Source: Roseospira navarrensis (GTDB lineage: Bacteria > Pseudomonadota > Alphaproteobacteria > Rhodospirillales > Rhodospirillaceae). From it: a DNA stretch of 64,000 nt. The stretch is taken from contig NZ_WIVE01000001.1 in assembly GCF_009601025.1 (NCBI RefSeq), positions 1-64,000 on the forward strand, read 5' to 3'. Both the position numbers and the translations under genes were made by a program. How positions within the stretch are numbered: the first letter of the stretch is position 1; the number at the start of each line of letters is the position of its first letter. The notes below the pieces were generated by a model, which saw only the letters and a list, made by a program, of their open reading frames with translations, was not told the origin of the DNA and searched no databases. Shown in pieces: positions 1 through 9,427 of this stretch.

Positions 1-17
1 AACGTGTCCCGATCCAT
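1..17 (-). CDS. 5' end of an unidentified gene, cut by window edge
   Basis: Only the first five codons are inside the window (M-D-R-D-T). The start is supported by a strong Shine-Dalgarno (GGGAGG at 23-28 on the complement) five bases before the ATG, and by a palindrome just upstream at 35-52 that looks like an operator. A regulator controlling itself is a natural guess, but the product cannot be named from five residues. Confidence 0.5.
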
Positions 18-34
18 GCCCGCCTCCCGCGTTC

Positions 35-52
35 GGTATCCTTCATGATACC
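35..52. promoter_or_regulatory. Palindrome GGTATC-N6-GATACC, probable operator
   Basis: A perfect 6-bp inverted repeat with a 6-bp spacer. It extends to 9-bp arms with one mismatch (TTTGGTATC / GATACCGAA on the complement). It lies seven bases upstream of the Shine-Dalgarno of the minus-strand gene starting at 17, inside an AT-rich stretch (about 40-125) unlike the rest of the window. The arms resemble GntR-type sites, but the regulator is unknown. Confidence 0.45.
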
Positions 53-94
53 AAATCCGGGAATGCATAGCGAACGCTATTTGAGCCAATAATT

Positions 95-325
95 ATGGCA
101 CGCCGCGATCAAATAATTTCATCCGCTTCACCCCGCCAGTTGGAATACGGCACCGGCGGCCCGCCGGTGGCCGAGATGCTGTACGCCCCCGACACCCTGG
201 CCGCCGACTTCGACGGCCTGCTGGACCTGGACCTGCTGGAGGACGGCGAGACCGACCTGGACGAGGGTCCGCATCACCAGGGCCGGGCGCACACCACCCG
301 ACTGGTGGGGCGGCGGACGGGCTGA
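95..325 (+). pseudogene. 3' remnant of a class I SAM-dependent methyltransferase
   Basis: From about base 149 to the stop at 323-325 the frame has nearly pure G/C third positions, as in real genes here. It encodes a tail (GGPP...EMLY, then LDEGP.HQGRA...LVGRR) typical of the last 55-60 residues of small class I methyltransferases. The SAM-binding half is missing. Upstream, codons 95-148 are AT-rich and unrelated, and a stop (68-70) closes the frame. I infer a 5' deletion or rearrangement that left the end of the gene beside foreign AT-rich DNA. The family link rests on remembered C-terminal patterns, so it is moderate. Confidence 0.45.
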
Positions 326-572
326 CAAAAAGGGTGACTTTTTTTATGTCAGCCGGCCGGCGCGACCGCGTCGGCGCGGCGAAAAAAGTTCATCACGGAA
401 GTCCGGGATCGCGGGGTCATGGTGCCCGGACTCCTCCCCCCTGCCGGGGGGGAGGTACAGGAGTCCCGGTCCGCCTTTCGGTCCTGATACCGGCCCGACT
501 GGGCCGGCGCCGCGAAGCGGCGGAGGCCATGAACCGGGCGTGTCCGTTTCATGGCCGATCAAAACAATCCCC
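326..572. other. Intergenic stretch with several hairpins
   Basis: No gene seen. It holds a short inverted repeat around CTGACA / TGTCAG (333-363), a G/C-rich hairpin bounded by GGACTCC / GGAGTCC (about 427-467), and a clear inverted repeat GGCCATGAA-N14-TTCATGGCC at 525-556. The last follows the minus-strand binding-protein gene and could act in its 3' end, although no T-run follows. Confidence 0.4.
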
Positions 573-1748
573 TCAGCGCGGCCGGCTGAGCGCGGCCGGA
601 TCAACCGGACGGGCATCGGTAAACCGGCCGTCGCGGATCCAGCCGCTCCACATCACCATGCTGGATTGGTGGGTTTCGGGCGCGAATCGCATCTCGCCCA
701 CGGGCGAGGACAGGGTCAGGTCGGCCAGCGCCTCGGCCAGTTGGTCGGGCTTGACCGACCATGCGGTGTCGAGGGCGGTCGCCGCCGTGGTCATGGCCAC
801 GTAGCCATAGAGCGCCCCCAGCGTGGGCGAGCGCCCGCGCGGGTCGGCCTGCTGGTAGGCGTCGGCGAACGCCCGGTGCGGCTGGCCGCCGGTCTCGCAG
901 CACAGGTAGCCGGTGGTGATCCAGCCGTTGGGCCGGGCGCCGCCGAGGGCGCCCAGGATCTCTGGCGAGCCCATGTGCGGGACCGCGACCTGCACGCCGT
1001 CCAGCACCCCGGCGCCGGCCGCGCCCTGCACGAAGGCCACCAGATCGCCGTCGCGCAGAGCCACCAGCAGGCCCTCGGGCCGGGTGTTGGCGACCGCGTC
1101 CAGCGCCGGCCCGACCGCGCCCGACAGAGTCGGCACGTACTGCTCCATGGCCAGCTCCAGGCCCGGCTGGGCGGCGGACAGATCGTTCCAGAAGGCGTGC
1201 GTGACGGCGCGGCCGAAGTAGTCGTCCCGGGCCACCACCCCCCAGCGGGTCACGCCGGTGGTGGCCGCCTGCGCGGCCAGGGCGCGGCCCAGAGCCTCGG
1301 CCGAGGGGCCGATCTGGTAAAGGTTGGGCACGTCCCGCACCAGCGCGGCCGGCAGCCGGGCATCCGCCGCCAGCACGGGCGTGTCCCCGGCGGCGCGGGC
1401 GACAGCCAGGGTGACATCGGCCAGCAGCCCGCCGATGAACAGCGCGACCCCCTGCTTCTTCAACTCCTCGACCGCCCGCGCGGCGGCCTGGGGATCGCCC
1501 TCGGGGTCGATGGAGACGATCTCCAGTTTGCGCGAGCCCATCACGCCGCCGGCCATGTCGATGAACCCCGCCGCCAGATCGCGCCCGAGCCGGTAGGTGT
1601 CGGCCGGGTCGCCGATGCGGCCCACCGTGGTGAGGTCACCGATCAGGATCGTCTGGTCCGGCGTCTGCGCCCGGGCGGGCGGGCACCAGGCGGCGATCAG
1701 CGCCAGGAGAACGGCGGACAGAACGGCCGTGCACCGTCGCGAAGCCAT
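573..1748 (-). CDS. ABC transporter substrate-binding protein, Leu/Ile/Val-binding type
   Basis: 391 residues. Starts at the ATG at 1748, giving a clean signal peptide (M-A-S-R-R..., hydrophobic core, cleavage near A-R-A-Q at about 28), so it acts in the periplasm. The mature part follows the type I periplasmic binding fold used by branched-chain amino acid receptors ([10 protein letters not shown] near the N-terminus, a G-G...LADVTLAVA segment, and a Y-G-Y repeat region near residue 330). No permease or ATPase genes adjoin it, so the substrate cannot be read from context; related orphans bind amino acids, amides or aromatic acids. It diverges from moaC across a 209-bp gap. Confidence 0.8.
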   Translation of the reverse strand: MASRRCTAVLSAVLLALIAAWCPPARAQTPDQTILIGDLTTVGRIGDPADTYRLGRDLAAGFIDMAGGVMGSRKLEIVSIDPEGDPQAAARAVEELKKQGVALFIGGLLADVTLAVARAAGDTPVLAADARLPAALVRDVPNLYQIGPSAEALGRALAAQAATTGVTRWGVVARDDYFGRAVTHAFWNDLSAAQPGLELAMEQYVPTLSGAVGPALDAVANTRPEGLLVALRDGDLVAFVQGAAGAGVLDGVQVAVPHMGSPEILGALGGARPNGWITTGYLCCETGGQPHRAFADAYQQADPRGRSPTLGALYGYVAMTTAATALDTAWSVKPDQLAEALADLTLSSPVGEMRFAPETHQSSMVMWSGWIRDGRFTDARPVDPAALSRPR

Positions 1749-1957
1749 GGGCGGGGGTGTCCTCGTCTGAACAGGGGTGGGGCATCCTAGACCCTTCGGG
1801 CCGCCCGCCCAAGCCCCCCAAAGGGGGCGCGATTGTGGCACCGGCGGCGACCGGCAGAGAGGTGGCGGCCGCCGGACCGGGACGATATGGTCGGACCCCG
1901 GTCCGGCCCCTCCCGCAGGAGACGGGCCGTCCGGACCACCCAACGGGAGCGGCAGAG

Positions 1958-2431
1958 ATGGGCCTCACGCACTTCGACGACCAGGGCAACGCGGTCATGG
2001 TGGATGTCGCGGGCAAGGACGAGACCCGCCGTGTCGCGGTGGCGCGCGGGCGCGTGCTGGCCGCGCCGGAGACCCTCCGCCTGATCCGAGACCATGGCCT
2101 GAAGAAGGGCGACGTGCTGTCGGTGGCCCAGCTGGCCGGCATCATGGGGGCCAAGCGCACGCCGGACCTGATCCCGCTGTGCCATCCGCTGGCCCTGACC
2201 AAGGTCACGGTGGACCTGTCGCTGGACGAGGCCGCCGACGCGGTGGAGATCACCGCCACCTGCGCCCTGACCGGCCGCACGGGCGTGGAGATGGAGGCGC
2301 TGACGGCGGTCTCGGTCGCCGCCCTGACGGTCTATGACATGTGCAAGGCGATGGACCGGGGCATGCGGATCACCGACATCCGGCTGGTGCACAAGTCCGG
2401 CGGCGCCTCGGGCCGATTCGACGCGGATTGA
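1958..2431 (+). CDS. moaC: Cyclic pyranopterin monophosphate synthase MoaC
   Basis: 157 residues, normal family length. MoaC converts the 3',8-cyclo-GTP made by MoaA into cyclic pyranopterin monophosphate, the first stable intermediate of molybdenum cofactor synthesis, in the cytoplasm. Family residues are all visible: K50, the LCHPL motif with H76, E111 and E113, and the D127...M-C-K130-AMDR stretch, each one position before the E. coli numbering. The ATG at 1958 is preceded by GGGAGCGG. In many alphaproteobacteria moaC directly follows trpC; here they are more than 6 kb apart and on opposite strands. Confidence 0.95.
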   Translation: MGLTHFDDQGNAVMVDVAGKDETRRVAVARGRVLAAPETLRLIRDHGLKKGDVLSVAQLAGIMGAKRTPDLIPLCHPLALTKVTVDLSLDEAADAVEITATCALTGRTGVEMEALTAVSVAALTVYDMCKAMDRGMRITDIRLVHKSGGASGRFDAD

Positions 2432-2479
2432 GGCCGATCGGCAATGATCCGGACGCATCCATTTTAACGCCGATCAGGA

Positions 2480-4459
2480 TCAAGAAGACTCGGCGGACCG
2501 CGCCACCAGCGCTTCGACGGCCAGTTGCCGCGCGGCATCGTCCAGGCCGAGGGCCCGCAGGCCCCGCAGCACGCCCGTCAGCGTCTCCAGCGAGGCCCCG
2601 GCCGGCCCGTCCGGCCCCAGCGCGACCAGCGCCAGCGCCACGGCCTCGCCCAGGCGACCGGCGGGCGCGGCCTCCGCCAGCGCCGCCAGCCGGTCCGGGT
2701 CGGTATGCCCGCCCTCGATGGATACGGCCTCGACGAACACCCGGTTCGTGCGCAGCGGCAGCCAGTGCGCCTCGCCGATGTCCGCGCCCAGCGCCTCGAA
2801 CAGGTTCAGCAGCAGCACATGGTCCCGGTCCAGCGCCCGCCGGGCCTCGGGCGAGTCGCCCCGCCGCGCCGCCTGGGCCTGCCGCCAGTACAGCAGGCGC
2901 TCCGTGGGCACCGCCGCGCCCATGGCCGGATCGGCAAGGCGCGCCAGCGGCCACAGCAGGGCGGCCGCTTCCTCGGACTGGAGATCGCCGGCGCGGCCCT
3001 GGCTTTCCAGGCGCGCCAGCCAGGTGCGCCCGGCCTCGACGGAGCGGGCCACATAGAGCGCGCGCCCGGCGGCCTCGCCCAGGAAGGCCGGCACACGCGG
3101 GTTCACCGGCACCCGCCGGACCAGGGGGGCATACAGCCGGGCATGGGTGGGATAGAGCGCGGGCGTGGTGACGTGGCTGGTCTCCAGCGGATGGATCAAC
3201 GCCTCGGCCAGCCGGGCCGGGTCGGTCAGGCGCGCCGTGATGGCATAGGCCACGGCGCGGTCGAGCGCCGAGCCGCCCAGCACCACGCGGGACAGCGGCG
3301 TGTCCAGGTCGCGTGGATCCACGGACAGGGTGGTCCAGACCCTGGCCAGGGTGTCCACGCCCAGAGCGCCGGCGGCGGCGGCCCGCTCGGCGGCGGCCGC
3401 GCGCAGCACGGGCGGCCCGCCGTCCTCGGCCAGCGCCAGCGCGCGCGCGGTCCAGGGCTGGGCGGGATCGAGGGCGTCGGGCGGCGCGTCCACATCGGGC
3501 AGACGTCGGAGCAGGCGCCAGGCCACCGGGGTCGCCTGGGCGAATCGGTCCGGCGGCGGACTGTCCAGGCCGGCCAGACGCTCGGCGAGCAGGGTGAAGG
3601 CCCAGCCCTCGGCATCGGTGCCCCGCCCCATCTCGCGCAGCATGGACAGGCCGAGCAGCGCCGCGTCCCGCCGGTCCTCCAGCAGGTCGCAATGGATCGC
3701 CGCCTGCTGCCAGATGGCGTCCGGGTAGCGGGCGCCGACCGCGCGCACCAGGGCGCAGGCGCGGGCGTCGTCGGCCTCCACCAGCAGGGCGTGCAGGCGC
3801 AGACGGTCCACGGTGGCGTCGCGCCCGACCGGATCGGCCAGGGCCATGACCTCGCTGGCGGTCCCGCCCGCCGCCACCAGCACAGCGAGTCGGGCGCGCA
3901 GCAGGTCCAGGGCGGATACGCCGTCGGGTGTGCGTTGTTCGCTCAGCAGCAGGCGCCGGCGCAACTCGGCCATGACCGGCGAGGTGGTGCCGACCGGCAG
4001 CGCCCGCACCAGCGCGGCGGCGCGATCGCCGGGGGTGCCGGTCCACAGATCGGCCGGAAAGCCGCCCACCTGCGGCGTCAGGATGCCGGTCGCGCCCGGC
4101 AGCGGTCCGTCCACCGCCTCCACGGACGGCGCCGGGCGGGCGGGCGTCTCGGTTTCGGGGGCGAGGGCGGGGGCGGGGGTCCGTTCACTCTCGGTCAGGC
4201 CGCCGGGGGGCGGCGCGACCTCGCGCGGGGCCTCCAGCGGCGGCGGCGCGGCCGGACGGGCGGGATCGAACACGGGACCCGGGGCGGGCCCCGGGGCGGG
4301 CTGCGGCACCGGACCGGAGCGCATGTCCGGCGGCAGCAGATCAAGGGGAGCCTGCTGCGCCTGGGCGGATGCGGGGGCGAACGCGGGGGCGAACGCGGGG
4401 GCGGCGAGCGCCAGGGCCAGCGCACCGGCGACCCGACGTCCGGCGCTAGAACCGATCAT
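2480..4459 (-). CDS. Secreted proline-rich protein of unknown function
   Basis: 659 residues, not recognised as a named family. The N-terminus is a signal peptide ([17 protein letters not shown]...) followed by an A-F-A-P repeat and about 100 residues rich in Pro, Ala and Gly. The remaining about 520 residues look helical and Ala/Leu/Arg-rich, suggesting a repeat solenoid, so a periplasmic or envelope role is likely. I choose the ATG at 4459, with AGGTG eight bases upstream, over the in-frame TTG at 4465. The 5' end overlaps the stop of the small membrane gene upstream, so the two are probably co-transcribed. Confidence 0.7.
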   Translation of the reverse strand: MIGSSAGRRVAGALALALAAPAFAPAFAPASAQAQQAPLDLLPPDMRSGPVPQPAPGPAPGPVFDPARPAAPPPLEAPREVAPPPGGLTESERTPAPALAPETETPARPAPSVEAVDGPLPGATGILTPQVGGFPADLWTGTPGDRAAALVRALPVGTTSPVMAELRRRLLLSEQRTPDGVSALDLLRARLAVLVAAGGTASEVMALADPVGRDATVDRLRLHALLVEADDARACALVRAVGARYPDAIWQQAAIHCDLLEDRRDAALLGLSMLREMGRGTDAEGWAFTLLAERLAGLDSPPPDRFAQATPVAWRLLRRLPDVDAPPDALDPAQPWTARALALAEDGGPPVLRAAAAERAAAAGALGVDTLARVWTTLSVDPRDLDTPLSRVVLGGSALDRAVAYAITARLTDPARLAEALIHPLETSHVTTPALYPTHARLYAPLVRRVPVNPRVPAFLGEAAGRALYVARSVEAGRTWLARLESQGRAGDLQSEEAAALLWPLARLADPAMGAAVPTERLLYWRQAQAARRGDSPEARRALDRDHVLLLNLFEALGADIGEAHWLPLRTNRVFVEAVSIEGGHTDPDRLAALAEAAPAGRLGEAVALALVALGPDGPAGASLETLTGVLRGLRALGLDDAARQLAVEALVARSAESS

Positions 4460-4619
4460 TATCAAGCACCTTTTCGACCGGGCGGGTCGGCGCTTTCATG
4501 TCCCAGGTGGCCAGCAGCACGCCGCCGCCCACCACCACGCCGATCAGCAAGACCCCCAGGATCTTCAGCAAGACACTGGAGGAATCATCCCCGGTAAACC
4601 GCCCGCGCCGACGTGCCAC
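4446..4619 (-). CDS. Small single-pass membrane protein
   Basis: 57 residues if started at the GTG at 4619, where AAGGGAGA sits five bases upstream. A longer in-frame GTG at 4676 would add 19 residues and has no comparable ribosome site. A basic N-terminus (V-A-R-R-R-G-R) is followed by one glycine/valine-rich membrane helix ([20 protein letters not shown]) and a short tail ending [10 protein letters not shown]. Small proteins with such tails occur next to aroK in relatives. Its stop lies 14 bases inside the next gene, implying coupled translation. Function unknown. Confidence 0.65.
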   Translation of the reverse strand: MARRRGRFTGDDSSSVLLKILGVLLIGVVVGGGVLLATWDMKAPTRPVEKVLDNDRF

Positions 4620-4781
4620 ACCTGTCTCCCTTGTCTTGTCCGGGACCGGATCGCCCCCGCCATGATCGGCCGGCACCCTGGACAGGGCACCGCCGGCCGT
4701 CTAAACAAAATGGAGGCAAGGGCCGCGGACCGGGTCCGCGTTCCCCCTCTTCTTTCCGTGTGCGGCGAACGAACGGGACCC

Positions 4782-5378
4782 ATGGCAACCGCGCGGCAGT
4801 TTAAATCCCCCCCGGCTCCGACGCAACGCATCGACGGCGCGCGCACCGTGGTGCTGGTCGGGCTGATGGGCGCGGGCAAGAGCTGCGTCGGCCGCCGGCT
4901 GGCGGCGCGGCTGGGGCGACCGTTCGTGGACGCCGACGACCAGATCGTCAAGGCCGCCGGGCTGAGCATCGCCGAGATCTTCACCGTCTACGGCGAAAGC
5001 GCCTTCCGCGACTGCGAGCGCAAGGTGATGGCCCGCCTGCTGGAGGCCCCCCCCAGCGTGCTGGCGGCCGGCGGCGGGGCCTTCATGGATACCGAAACCC
5101 GCGCCCTGATCCAGCGGCAGGCCGTGTCGGTCTGGCTGCGCGCCGACCTGGACACCCTGGTGTCGCGCACCGTGGGGCGGACCCACCGCCCGCTGCTCAA
5201 CACCGGAGACCCGCGCGCCAAGCTGCAGGCGCTGATGACGGAACGCTACCCCGTCTATGCCGAGGCCGACGTGGTGGTGGACACCGGCCCCGATTCCGCC
5301 GACCAGACCACCCACGCCGTGCTGCGGGCCCTGGCCGCGCGGCCGGCGGATCCCGCGCAGGAGCAAGACACCCCATGA
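4782..5378 (+). CDS. aroK: Shikimate kinase AroK
   Basis: 198 residues. Phosphorylates shikimate at O3 with ATP in the chorismate pathway. Walker A is GLMGAGKS at 27-34. The shikimate-binding D-A-D-D follows at 50-53, Arg76 and Arg80 lie in FRDCER, the GGG turn is at 97-99 and the lid RPLL at 136-139. The ATG at 4782 is taken; an in-frame ATG at 4711 would add 24 residues without homology to the family. The stop overlaps the aroB start by four bases (ATGA), so the pair is translationally coupled. Confidence 0.95.
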   Translation: MATARQFKSPPAPTQRIDGARTVVLVGLMGAGKSCVGRRLAARLGRPFVDADDQIVKAAGLSIAEIFTVYGESAFRDCERKVMARLLEAPPSVLAAGGGAFMDTETRALIQRQAVSVWLRADLDTLVSRTVGRTHRPLLNTGDPRAKLQALMTERYPVYAEADVVVDTGPDSADQTTHAVLRALAARPADPAQEQDTP

Positions 5379-6520
5379 ACGTCGTCGGCGACGTCCTCGG
5401 CGCGCCCCGTGGAGCCCCCGCGGTCACGGTGGAGGTCGCGCTCGGCGACCGCGCCTATCCCATCCACATCGGGCCGGGCCTGCTCGGCCGGGCGGGCGAA
5501 CTGGTGCGCGCGGCGCTGCCGAAGGCCGGCCGCGCCTTCGTGGTCAGCGACGAGACCGTGGCCGGCCTGTATCTGGAGCCCCTGGCCGCCACCCTGGAGG
5601 CCGCCGGGCTGGCCTGGACCGGCCACATCGTGCCGGCGGGCGAGGCCAGCAAGAGCGTGGGCCGGCTGGAGGCGCTGCTGGACGCCATGCTCGGCTTCGG
5701 GCTGGAGCGCGGCACGCCCGTGATCGCCCTGGGCGGCGGCGTGGTGGGCGATCTGGCGGGCTTCGCCGCCGCCGTCGCGCTGCGCGGGGTGCCGCTGGTG
5801 CAGATCCCGACCACGCTCCTGTCCCAGGTGGACAGCAGCGTGGGCGGCAAGACCGCCGTCAACAGCCGCCACGGCAAGAACCTGATCGGCGCCTTCCACC
5901 AGCCGCGTCTGGTGCTGGCCGACACCGACACCCTGGACAGCCTGCCGCCGCGCGAGCTGCTGGCGGGCTATGCCGAGACCGCCAAGTACGGCCTGATCGG
6001 CGATGCCGGGTTCTGGGACTGGCTGGAGGCCAACGGCGCCGCCCTGCTGGCGGGCGATGCACGCGGGCGCGCCGAGGCCATCGCCGTGAGTTGCCGCGCC
6101 AAGGCCGCCGTGGTCGCCGCCGACGAGCGCGAGGCCGGGCAGCGCGCGCTGCTGAACCTGGGCCACACCTTCGGCCACGCGCTGGAGGCCGAGACCGGCT
6201 ACGGCGCCGCCCTGCTGCACGGCGAGGCCGTGGCCATCGGCATGGTCATGGCCTTCGACCTGTCGCACCGGATCGGCCTGTGCCCGGGCCAGGACGTCGC
6301 GCGCGTGCGGCGTCACCTGGAGGCCGTCGGCCTGCCCGTGCGCCCCGACCCCGCCCGGTCGTGGGACATCGACCGCCTGATGGGCCACATGGCCCGGGAC
6401 AAGAAGGTCGAGGACGGCCGCGTCACCTTTGTGGTGGCGGACGGCATCGGCAAGGCCCATCTGAAACGCGATGTGCCCGCTGCGGCGGTGCGGGAGACTC
6501 TGGCCGCCGCCCTGTCCTGA
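5375..6520 (+). CDS. aroB: 3-dehydroquinate synthase AroB
   Basis: 381 residues. Cyclises DAHP to 3-dehydroquinate, with NAD and a divalent metal, in the second step of the shikimate pathway. Visible signatures are the NAD-binding [11 protein letters not shown] at 120-130, [16 protein letters not shown] at 145-160, and the metal ligands in NLGHTFGH and LHGEAV. The first 17 residues are an extra leader compared with shorter relatives. It overlaps aroK by four bases and is followed 72 bases later by the CorC-type membrane gene, so all three may form one transcript. Confidence 0.95.
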   Translation: MNVVGDVLGAPRGAPAVTVEVALGDRAYPIHIGPGLLGRAGELVRAALPKAGRAFVVSDETVAGLYLEPLAATLEAAGLAWTGHIVPAGEASKSVGRLEALLDAMLGFGLERGTPVIALGGGVVGDLAGFAAAVALRGVPLVQIPTTLLSQVDSSVGGKTAVNSRHGKNLIGAFHQPRLVLADTDTLDSLPPRELLAGYAETAKYGLIGDAGFWDWLEANGAALLAGDARGRAEAIAVSCRAKAAVVAADEREAGQRALLNLGHTFGHALEAETGYGAALLHGEAVAIGMVMAFDLSHRIGLCPGQDVARVRRHLEAVGLPVRPDPARSWDIDRLMGHMARDKKVEDGRVTFVVADGIGKAHLKRDVPAAAVRETLAAALS

Positions 6521-6592
6521 CACGGCCCCCGCGCCGCTCCCGGTCCGCCCCCGCCCTGTTCAGACCCTGCCACGACCCACCCCATCGGACCC

Positions 6593-7864
6593 ATGATCGA
6601 ATCCATCATCGCCGTCGTGCTTCTGCTCGTGCTGTCCGGCCTGTTTTCGGGCTCGGAAACCGCGCTCACCGCCGCCTCGCGCCCCCTGATGATGGAGCTG
6701 GAGAAGGGCGGCAACCGCCGGGCGCGGACCGTCAACACCCTGCTGAAGACGCGCGAGCAGCTCATCGGCACTATCCTGCTGGGCAACAACCTGGTCAACA
6801 TTCTGGCCTCGTCGCTGGCCACCAGCGTGATGATCGCGACCTTCGGCGAAACCGGCGTGGTCTATGCCACGGCCGGCATGACGGTGCTGGTGCTGATCTT
6901 CGCCGAGATCCTGCCCAAGACCTATGCCCTGACCCACACCAACACCATGGCCCTGACGGTGGCGCCGATCATGCGGGTGCTCACCCTCGTGTTCTGGCCG
7001 GTGACCCGGGTGATCCAGGGGCTGGTGCAGGTGATGCTGAAGACCTTCAAGGCGGACGCGGGCCAGGAGAAGACGGCCCCCCACGCCCTGGCCGAACTGC
7101 GCGGCGCCATCGAGCTGCACACCGCCGAGGCCGACGGCGACGGCCCCTCCGGCCGCACCGTGCGGCGCGAGCGCGCCATGCTGAAGAGCGTGCTGGACCT
7201 CGCCGATGTGGAGGTGGGCGAGATCATGGTCCACCGTTCCAAGCTGGTGATGATCGACGCCGACCTTCCCGCCTCGGAGATCGTCGAGCAGGTGCTCAAC
7301 AGCCCCTACACCCGCATTCCGCTGTGGCGCGACCGGATGGACAACATCATCGGCGTGCTGCACGTCAAGGCGCTGCTGCGGGCCGTGCAGGCCTACACCG
7401 GCAATCTGGACGAGATGGACGTGGTCGGGCTGGCGTCACCGACCTGGTTCATTCCGGACACCACCACCCTGCTGCACCAGTTGCAGGCGTTCCGCGAGCG
7501 GCGCGAGCACTTCGCCATGGTGGTGGACGAGTACGGCACCATCATGGGCGTGGTCACCCTGGAAGACATTCTGGAAGAGATCGTCGGCGACATCAGCGAT
7601 GAACACGACGTGCAGGTGGCCGGGGTGCGGGCCCAGTCGGACGGGACCTACGTCATCAGCGGCGATGTCACCATCCGCGACCTGAACCGCGAGTTCGAGT
7701 GGAACCTGCCGGATGACGTGGCCAACACGCTTGCGGGACTGGTCCTGCATGAGGCCCGCCGCATCCCCGAACCGGGCCAGACCTTCCTTTTCCACGGCTT
7801 CCGGTTCGAGGTGCAGAAGCGCATGCGCAACCGCATCACCTCGATCCGGGTGACGCCGCGATAA
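6593..7864 (+). CDS. Hemolysin family / CorC-type protein (DUF21, CBS pair, CorC_HlyC)
   Basis: 423 residues with the standard three-part layout. The N-terminal DUF21 membrane domain (about 1-190, opening with VVLLLVLSGLFSGSETAL) is followed by a pair of CBS domains (about 200-325, including VHRSKLV and MVVDEYGTIMGVVTLEDI) and a C-terminal CorC_HlyC domain. Relatives are linked to magnesium or cobalt export, despite the historical hemolysin name; transport here is inferred. Following aroB is its usual place in alphaproteobacteria. A 9-bp-stem hairpin begins 13 bases after the stop. Confidence 0.88.
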   Translation: MIESIIAVVLLLVLSGLFSGSETALTAASRPLMMELEKGGNRRARTVNTLLKTREQLIGTILLGNNLVNILASSLATSVMIATFGETGVVYATAGMTVLVLIFAEILPKTYALTHTNTMALTVAPIMRVLTLVFWPVTRVIQGLVQVMLKTFKADAGQEKTAPHALAELRGAIELHTAEADGDGPSGRTVRRERAMLKSVLDLADVEVGEIMVHRSKLVMIDADLPASEIVEQVLNSPYTRIPLWRDRMDNIIGVLHVKALLRAVQAYTGNLDEMDVVGLASPTWFIPDTTTLLHQLQAFRERREHFAMVVDEYGTIMGVVTLEDILEEIVGDISDEHDVQVAGVRAQSDGTYVISGDVTIRDLNREFEWNLPDDVANTLAGLVLHEARRIPEPGQTFLFHGFRFEVQKRMRNRITSIRVTPR

Positions 7865-7876
7865 GGAGCGCGTGAG

Positions 7877-7900
7877 TGAGCCCGGCGTGACCCGGGCTCA
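7877..7900 (+). terminator. Hairpin after the CorC-type gene
   Basis: A perfect 9-bp stem (TGAGCCCGG / CCGGGCTCA) with a 6-base loop starts 13 bases after the stop. There is no T-run, so it may protect the 3' end rather than terminate alone. A second palindrome, CATAC...GTATG, follows, and CCTGACACGTCAGG lies at 7985-7998. Confidence 0.45.
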
Positions 7901-8007
7901 TACCGGCCGGCGTATGACCTGTTGTCATTCGGCGGCCGGCCGGTGCGACGGCACCGGCGCCGCGAAGCGGCGTAGGGCCTTTCTCCTGACACGTCAGGAA
8001 AACCCAA

Positions 8008-8373
8008 TCAATGCCACGCGATGGACCGCGCCCCCTTGTGAACAGCGCTCCGCCCGTGGCGGGGGCCGGTCCGGCCCTCCAACTGCACCGCCCCGGGCGA
8101 GGCCGGCTCGCCGCCGGCCGCCGGGTGCGCCTCCAGCGAGGTCTGGAAGAGCGCGGCCAGCCGCTCGCACCGGGCGCGGTCCCGCCGCAGCACGGCGCGG
8201 CAGTACTCATCCAGGATCATGCGCCGCATGGCCGCCGCCCCGGACGGGTCCCCAAGCAGCGCATACGCCTTGCTCGCGGCCAGGATGGGCGGCAAATGTT
8301 CGTGGCAGGCAATCACAACGACCTCGTCGGGCGTTGCATCGGTCAGGCCAAGGCAATCCTGAATCGTAATCAT
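8008..8373 (-). CDS. Conserved hypothetical protein
   Basis: 121 residues, no named family recognised. It begins MITIQDCLGL, continues through an acidic helix (TPDEVVVIACHEH) and a second helical block with DEYCRAVLRRDRARC, then ends in a weakly conserved Gly/Pro-rich tail. Small all-helical proteins of this type, starting M-I-T-I-x-D, recur in Rhodospirillales; that memory and the good codon use support a real gene. It has no membrane segment or signal peptide, so it is cytoplasmic. It lies on the same strand as trpC but 247 bases beyond it, so it is likely a separate unit. Confidence 0.65.
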   Translation of the reverse strand: MITIQDCLGLTDATPDEVVVIACHEHLPPILAASKAYALLGDPSGAAAMRRMILDEYCRAVLRRDRARCERLAALFQTSLEAHPAAGGEPASPGAVQLEGRTGPRHGRSAVHKGARSIAWH

Positions 8374-8580
8374 GACACCCTCCTCCGGCTGCTCTCGGAC
8401 GGATGCAGGGCGCGGACGCCGATGTCCGGCCGGGAGGAACGGGTCATGGGTGTGTGACGTCGGTCTCGCACGCGCACCGTCACTTTCACCCTAAGCCTTT
8501 AGTCTACACCAAACCGGGCCGACCTGCACGAACGTCGTGGCGGGGCATTCCAGATATGCAGAACGGCAAGGATGGGGCGC

Positions 8581-8618
8581 GCGGACTCGGCCGCCACGGC
8601 CACGGCCGCCGGGTCCGC
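8581..8618 (-). terminator. G/C-rich hairpin after trpC
   Basis: GCGGACTC at 8581-8588 pairs with GGGTCCGC at 8611-8618, with further pairing inside through GGCCGCC runs. It begins directly beyond the trpC stop on the minus strand. No clear T-run follows, so intrinsic termination is uncertain. The remaining gap to 8374 shows no gene. Confidence 0.35.
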
Positions 8619-8620
8619 CG

Positions 8621-9427
8621 CTACACCGGCGTGAGCAGCGCGCCGACCGCCGCCGCCACGTCATCCTGGCGCATGAACGACTCGCCGATCAGGAAGCGCC
8701 GGGCGCCGGACTCGGCCATGCGCGCAAGGTCGGCGCGGGTCTTCAGGCCGCTCTCGCACACCAGATGGCGGTCGGGCGGGACCATCGGCGCCAGCGCCTC
8801 GGTGGTCGCGAGGTCCGTGACCAGGGTCTTCAGGTTGCGGTTGTTGATGCCGATCAGCGGGCACGGCAGCCGCAGGGCGCGCTCCAGCTCGGGCGCGTCA
8901 TGGACCTCCACCAGCGCGTCCATGCCCCAGTCGGCAGCGGCCGCCGCCAGCTCGCCCGCAAGGGCATCGTCCACGGCCGCCATGATGATGAGGATCGCAT
9001 CCGCGCCCATGGCGCGGGCCTCGGGCACCATCCAGGGATCGACCATGAAGTCCTTGCGCAGCACGGGCAGATCGCAGGCCGCGCGCGCAGCCTCCAGATA
9101 GGCCGGCTCGCCCTGGAAGAACGGACCGTCGGTCAACACGGACAGGCAGGCCGCCCCGCCGGCCGCATAGGCGCGGGCCAGCGCGGGCGGATCGAAGTCG
9201 GGCCGGATCAACCCGGCCGAGGGCGAGGCCTTCTTGATCTCGCAGATCAGGCCGAAGCCGCCCCCCTCCGCCGGGGCCGCGACCTTCGCCGTCAGGGCGG
9301 CGCCGAACGGGCGCACGGGAGAGGCCGCGCGGGCGTCGGCCTCCAGGTCGGCGGTGGAGCGGGCCTTTTTGCGGGCCGTCAGGTCCTCTCGGGTGCGGGC
9401 GCAGATACGCTCCAGAACGTCGCTCAC
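8621..9427 (-). CDS. trpC: Indole-3-glycerol phosphate synthase TrpC
   Basis: 268 residues, monofunctional. Closes the indole ring of indole-3-glycerol phosphate from carboxyphenylaminodeoxyribulose phosphate in tryptophan synthesis. TIM-barrel signatures are present: [12 protein letters not shown] near 80-95 with the substrate-binding Lys, the [11 protein letters not shown] strand, [12 protein letters not shown] with the catalytic Lys, and GINNRNLKT. The start is GTG at 9427, overlapping the trpD stop as GTGA. No trpF is fused or adjacent. Confidence 0.95.
   Translation of the reverse strand: MSDVLERICARTREDLTARKKARSTADLEADARAASPVRPFGAALTAKVAAPAEGGGFGLICEIKKASPSAGLIRPDFDPPALARAYAAGGAACLSVLTDGPFFQGEPAYLEAARAACDLPVLRKDFMVDPWMVPEARAMGADAILIIMAAVDDALAGELAAAAADWGMDALVEVHDAPELERALRLPCPLIGINNRNLKTLVTDLATTEALAPMVPPDRHLVCESGLKTRADLARMAESGARRFLIGESFMRQDDVAAAVGALLTPV

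Noticed and set aside
540-1790. Plus-strand frame of 416 codons over the binding-protein gene
   Set aside because: Shadow frame rich in Gly, His and Arg; the minus strand has the signal peptide and binding-protein fold.
2525-4597. Long plus-strand open frame of 690 codons over the secreted protein gene
   Set aside because: It is antisense to a gene with a signal peptide and correct codon bias; the composition (Gly, Gln, Arg, His-rich) is typical of a GC-rich shadow frame.
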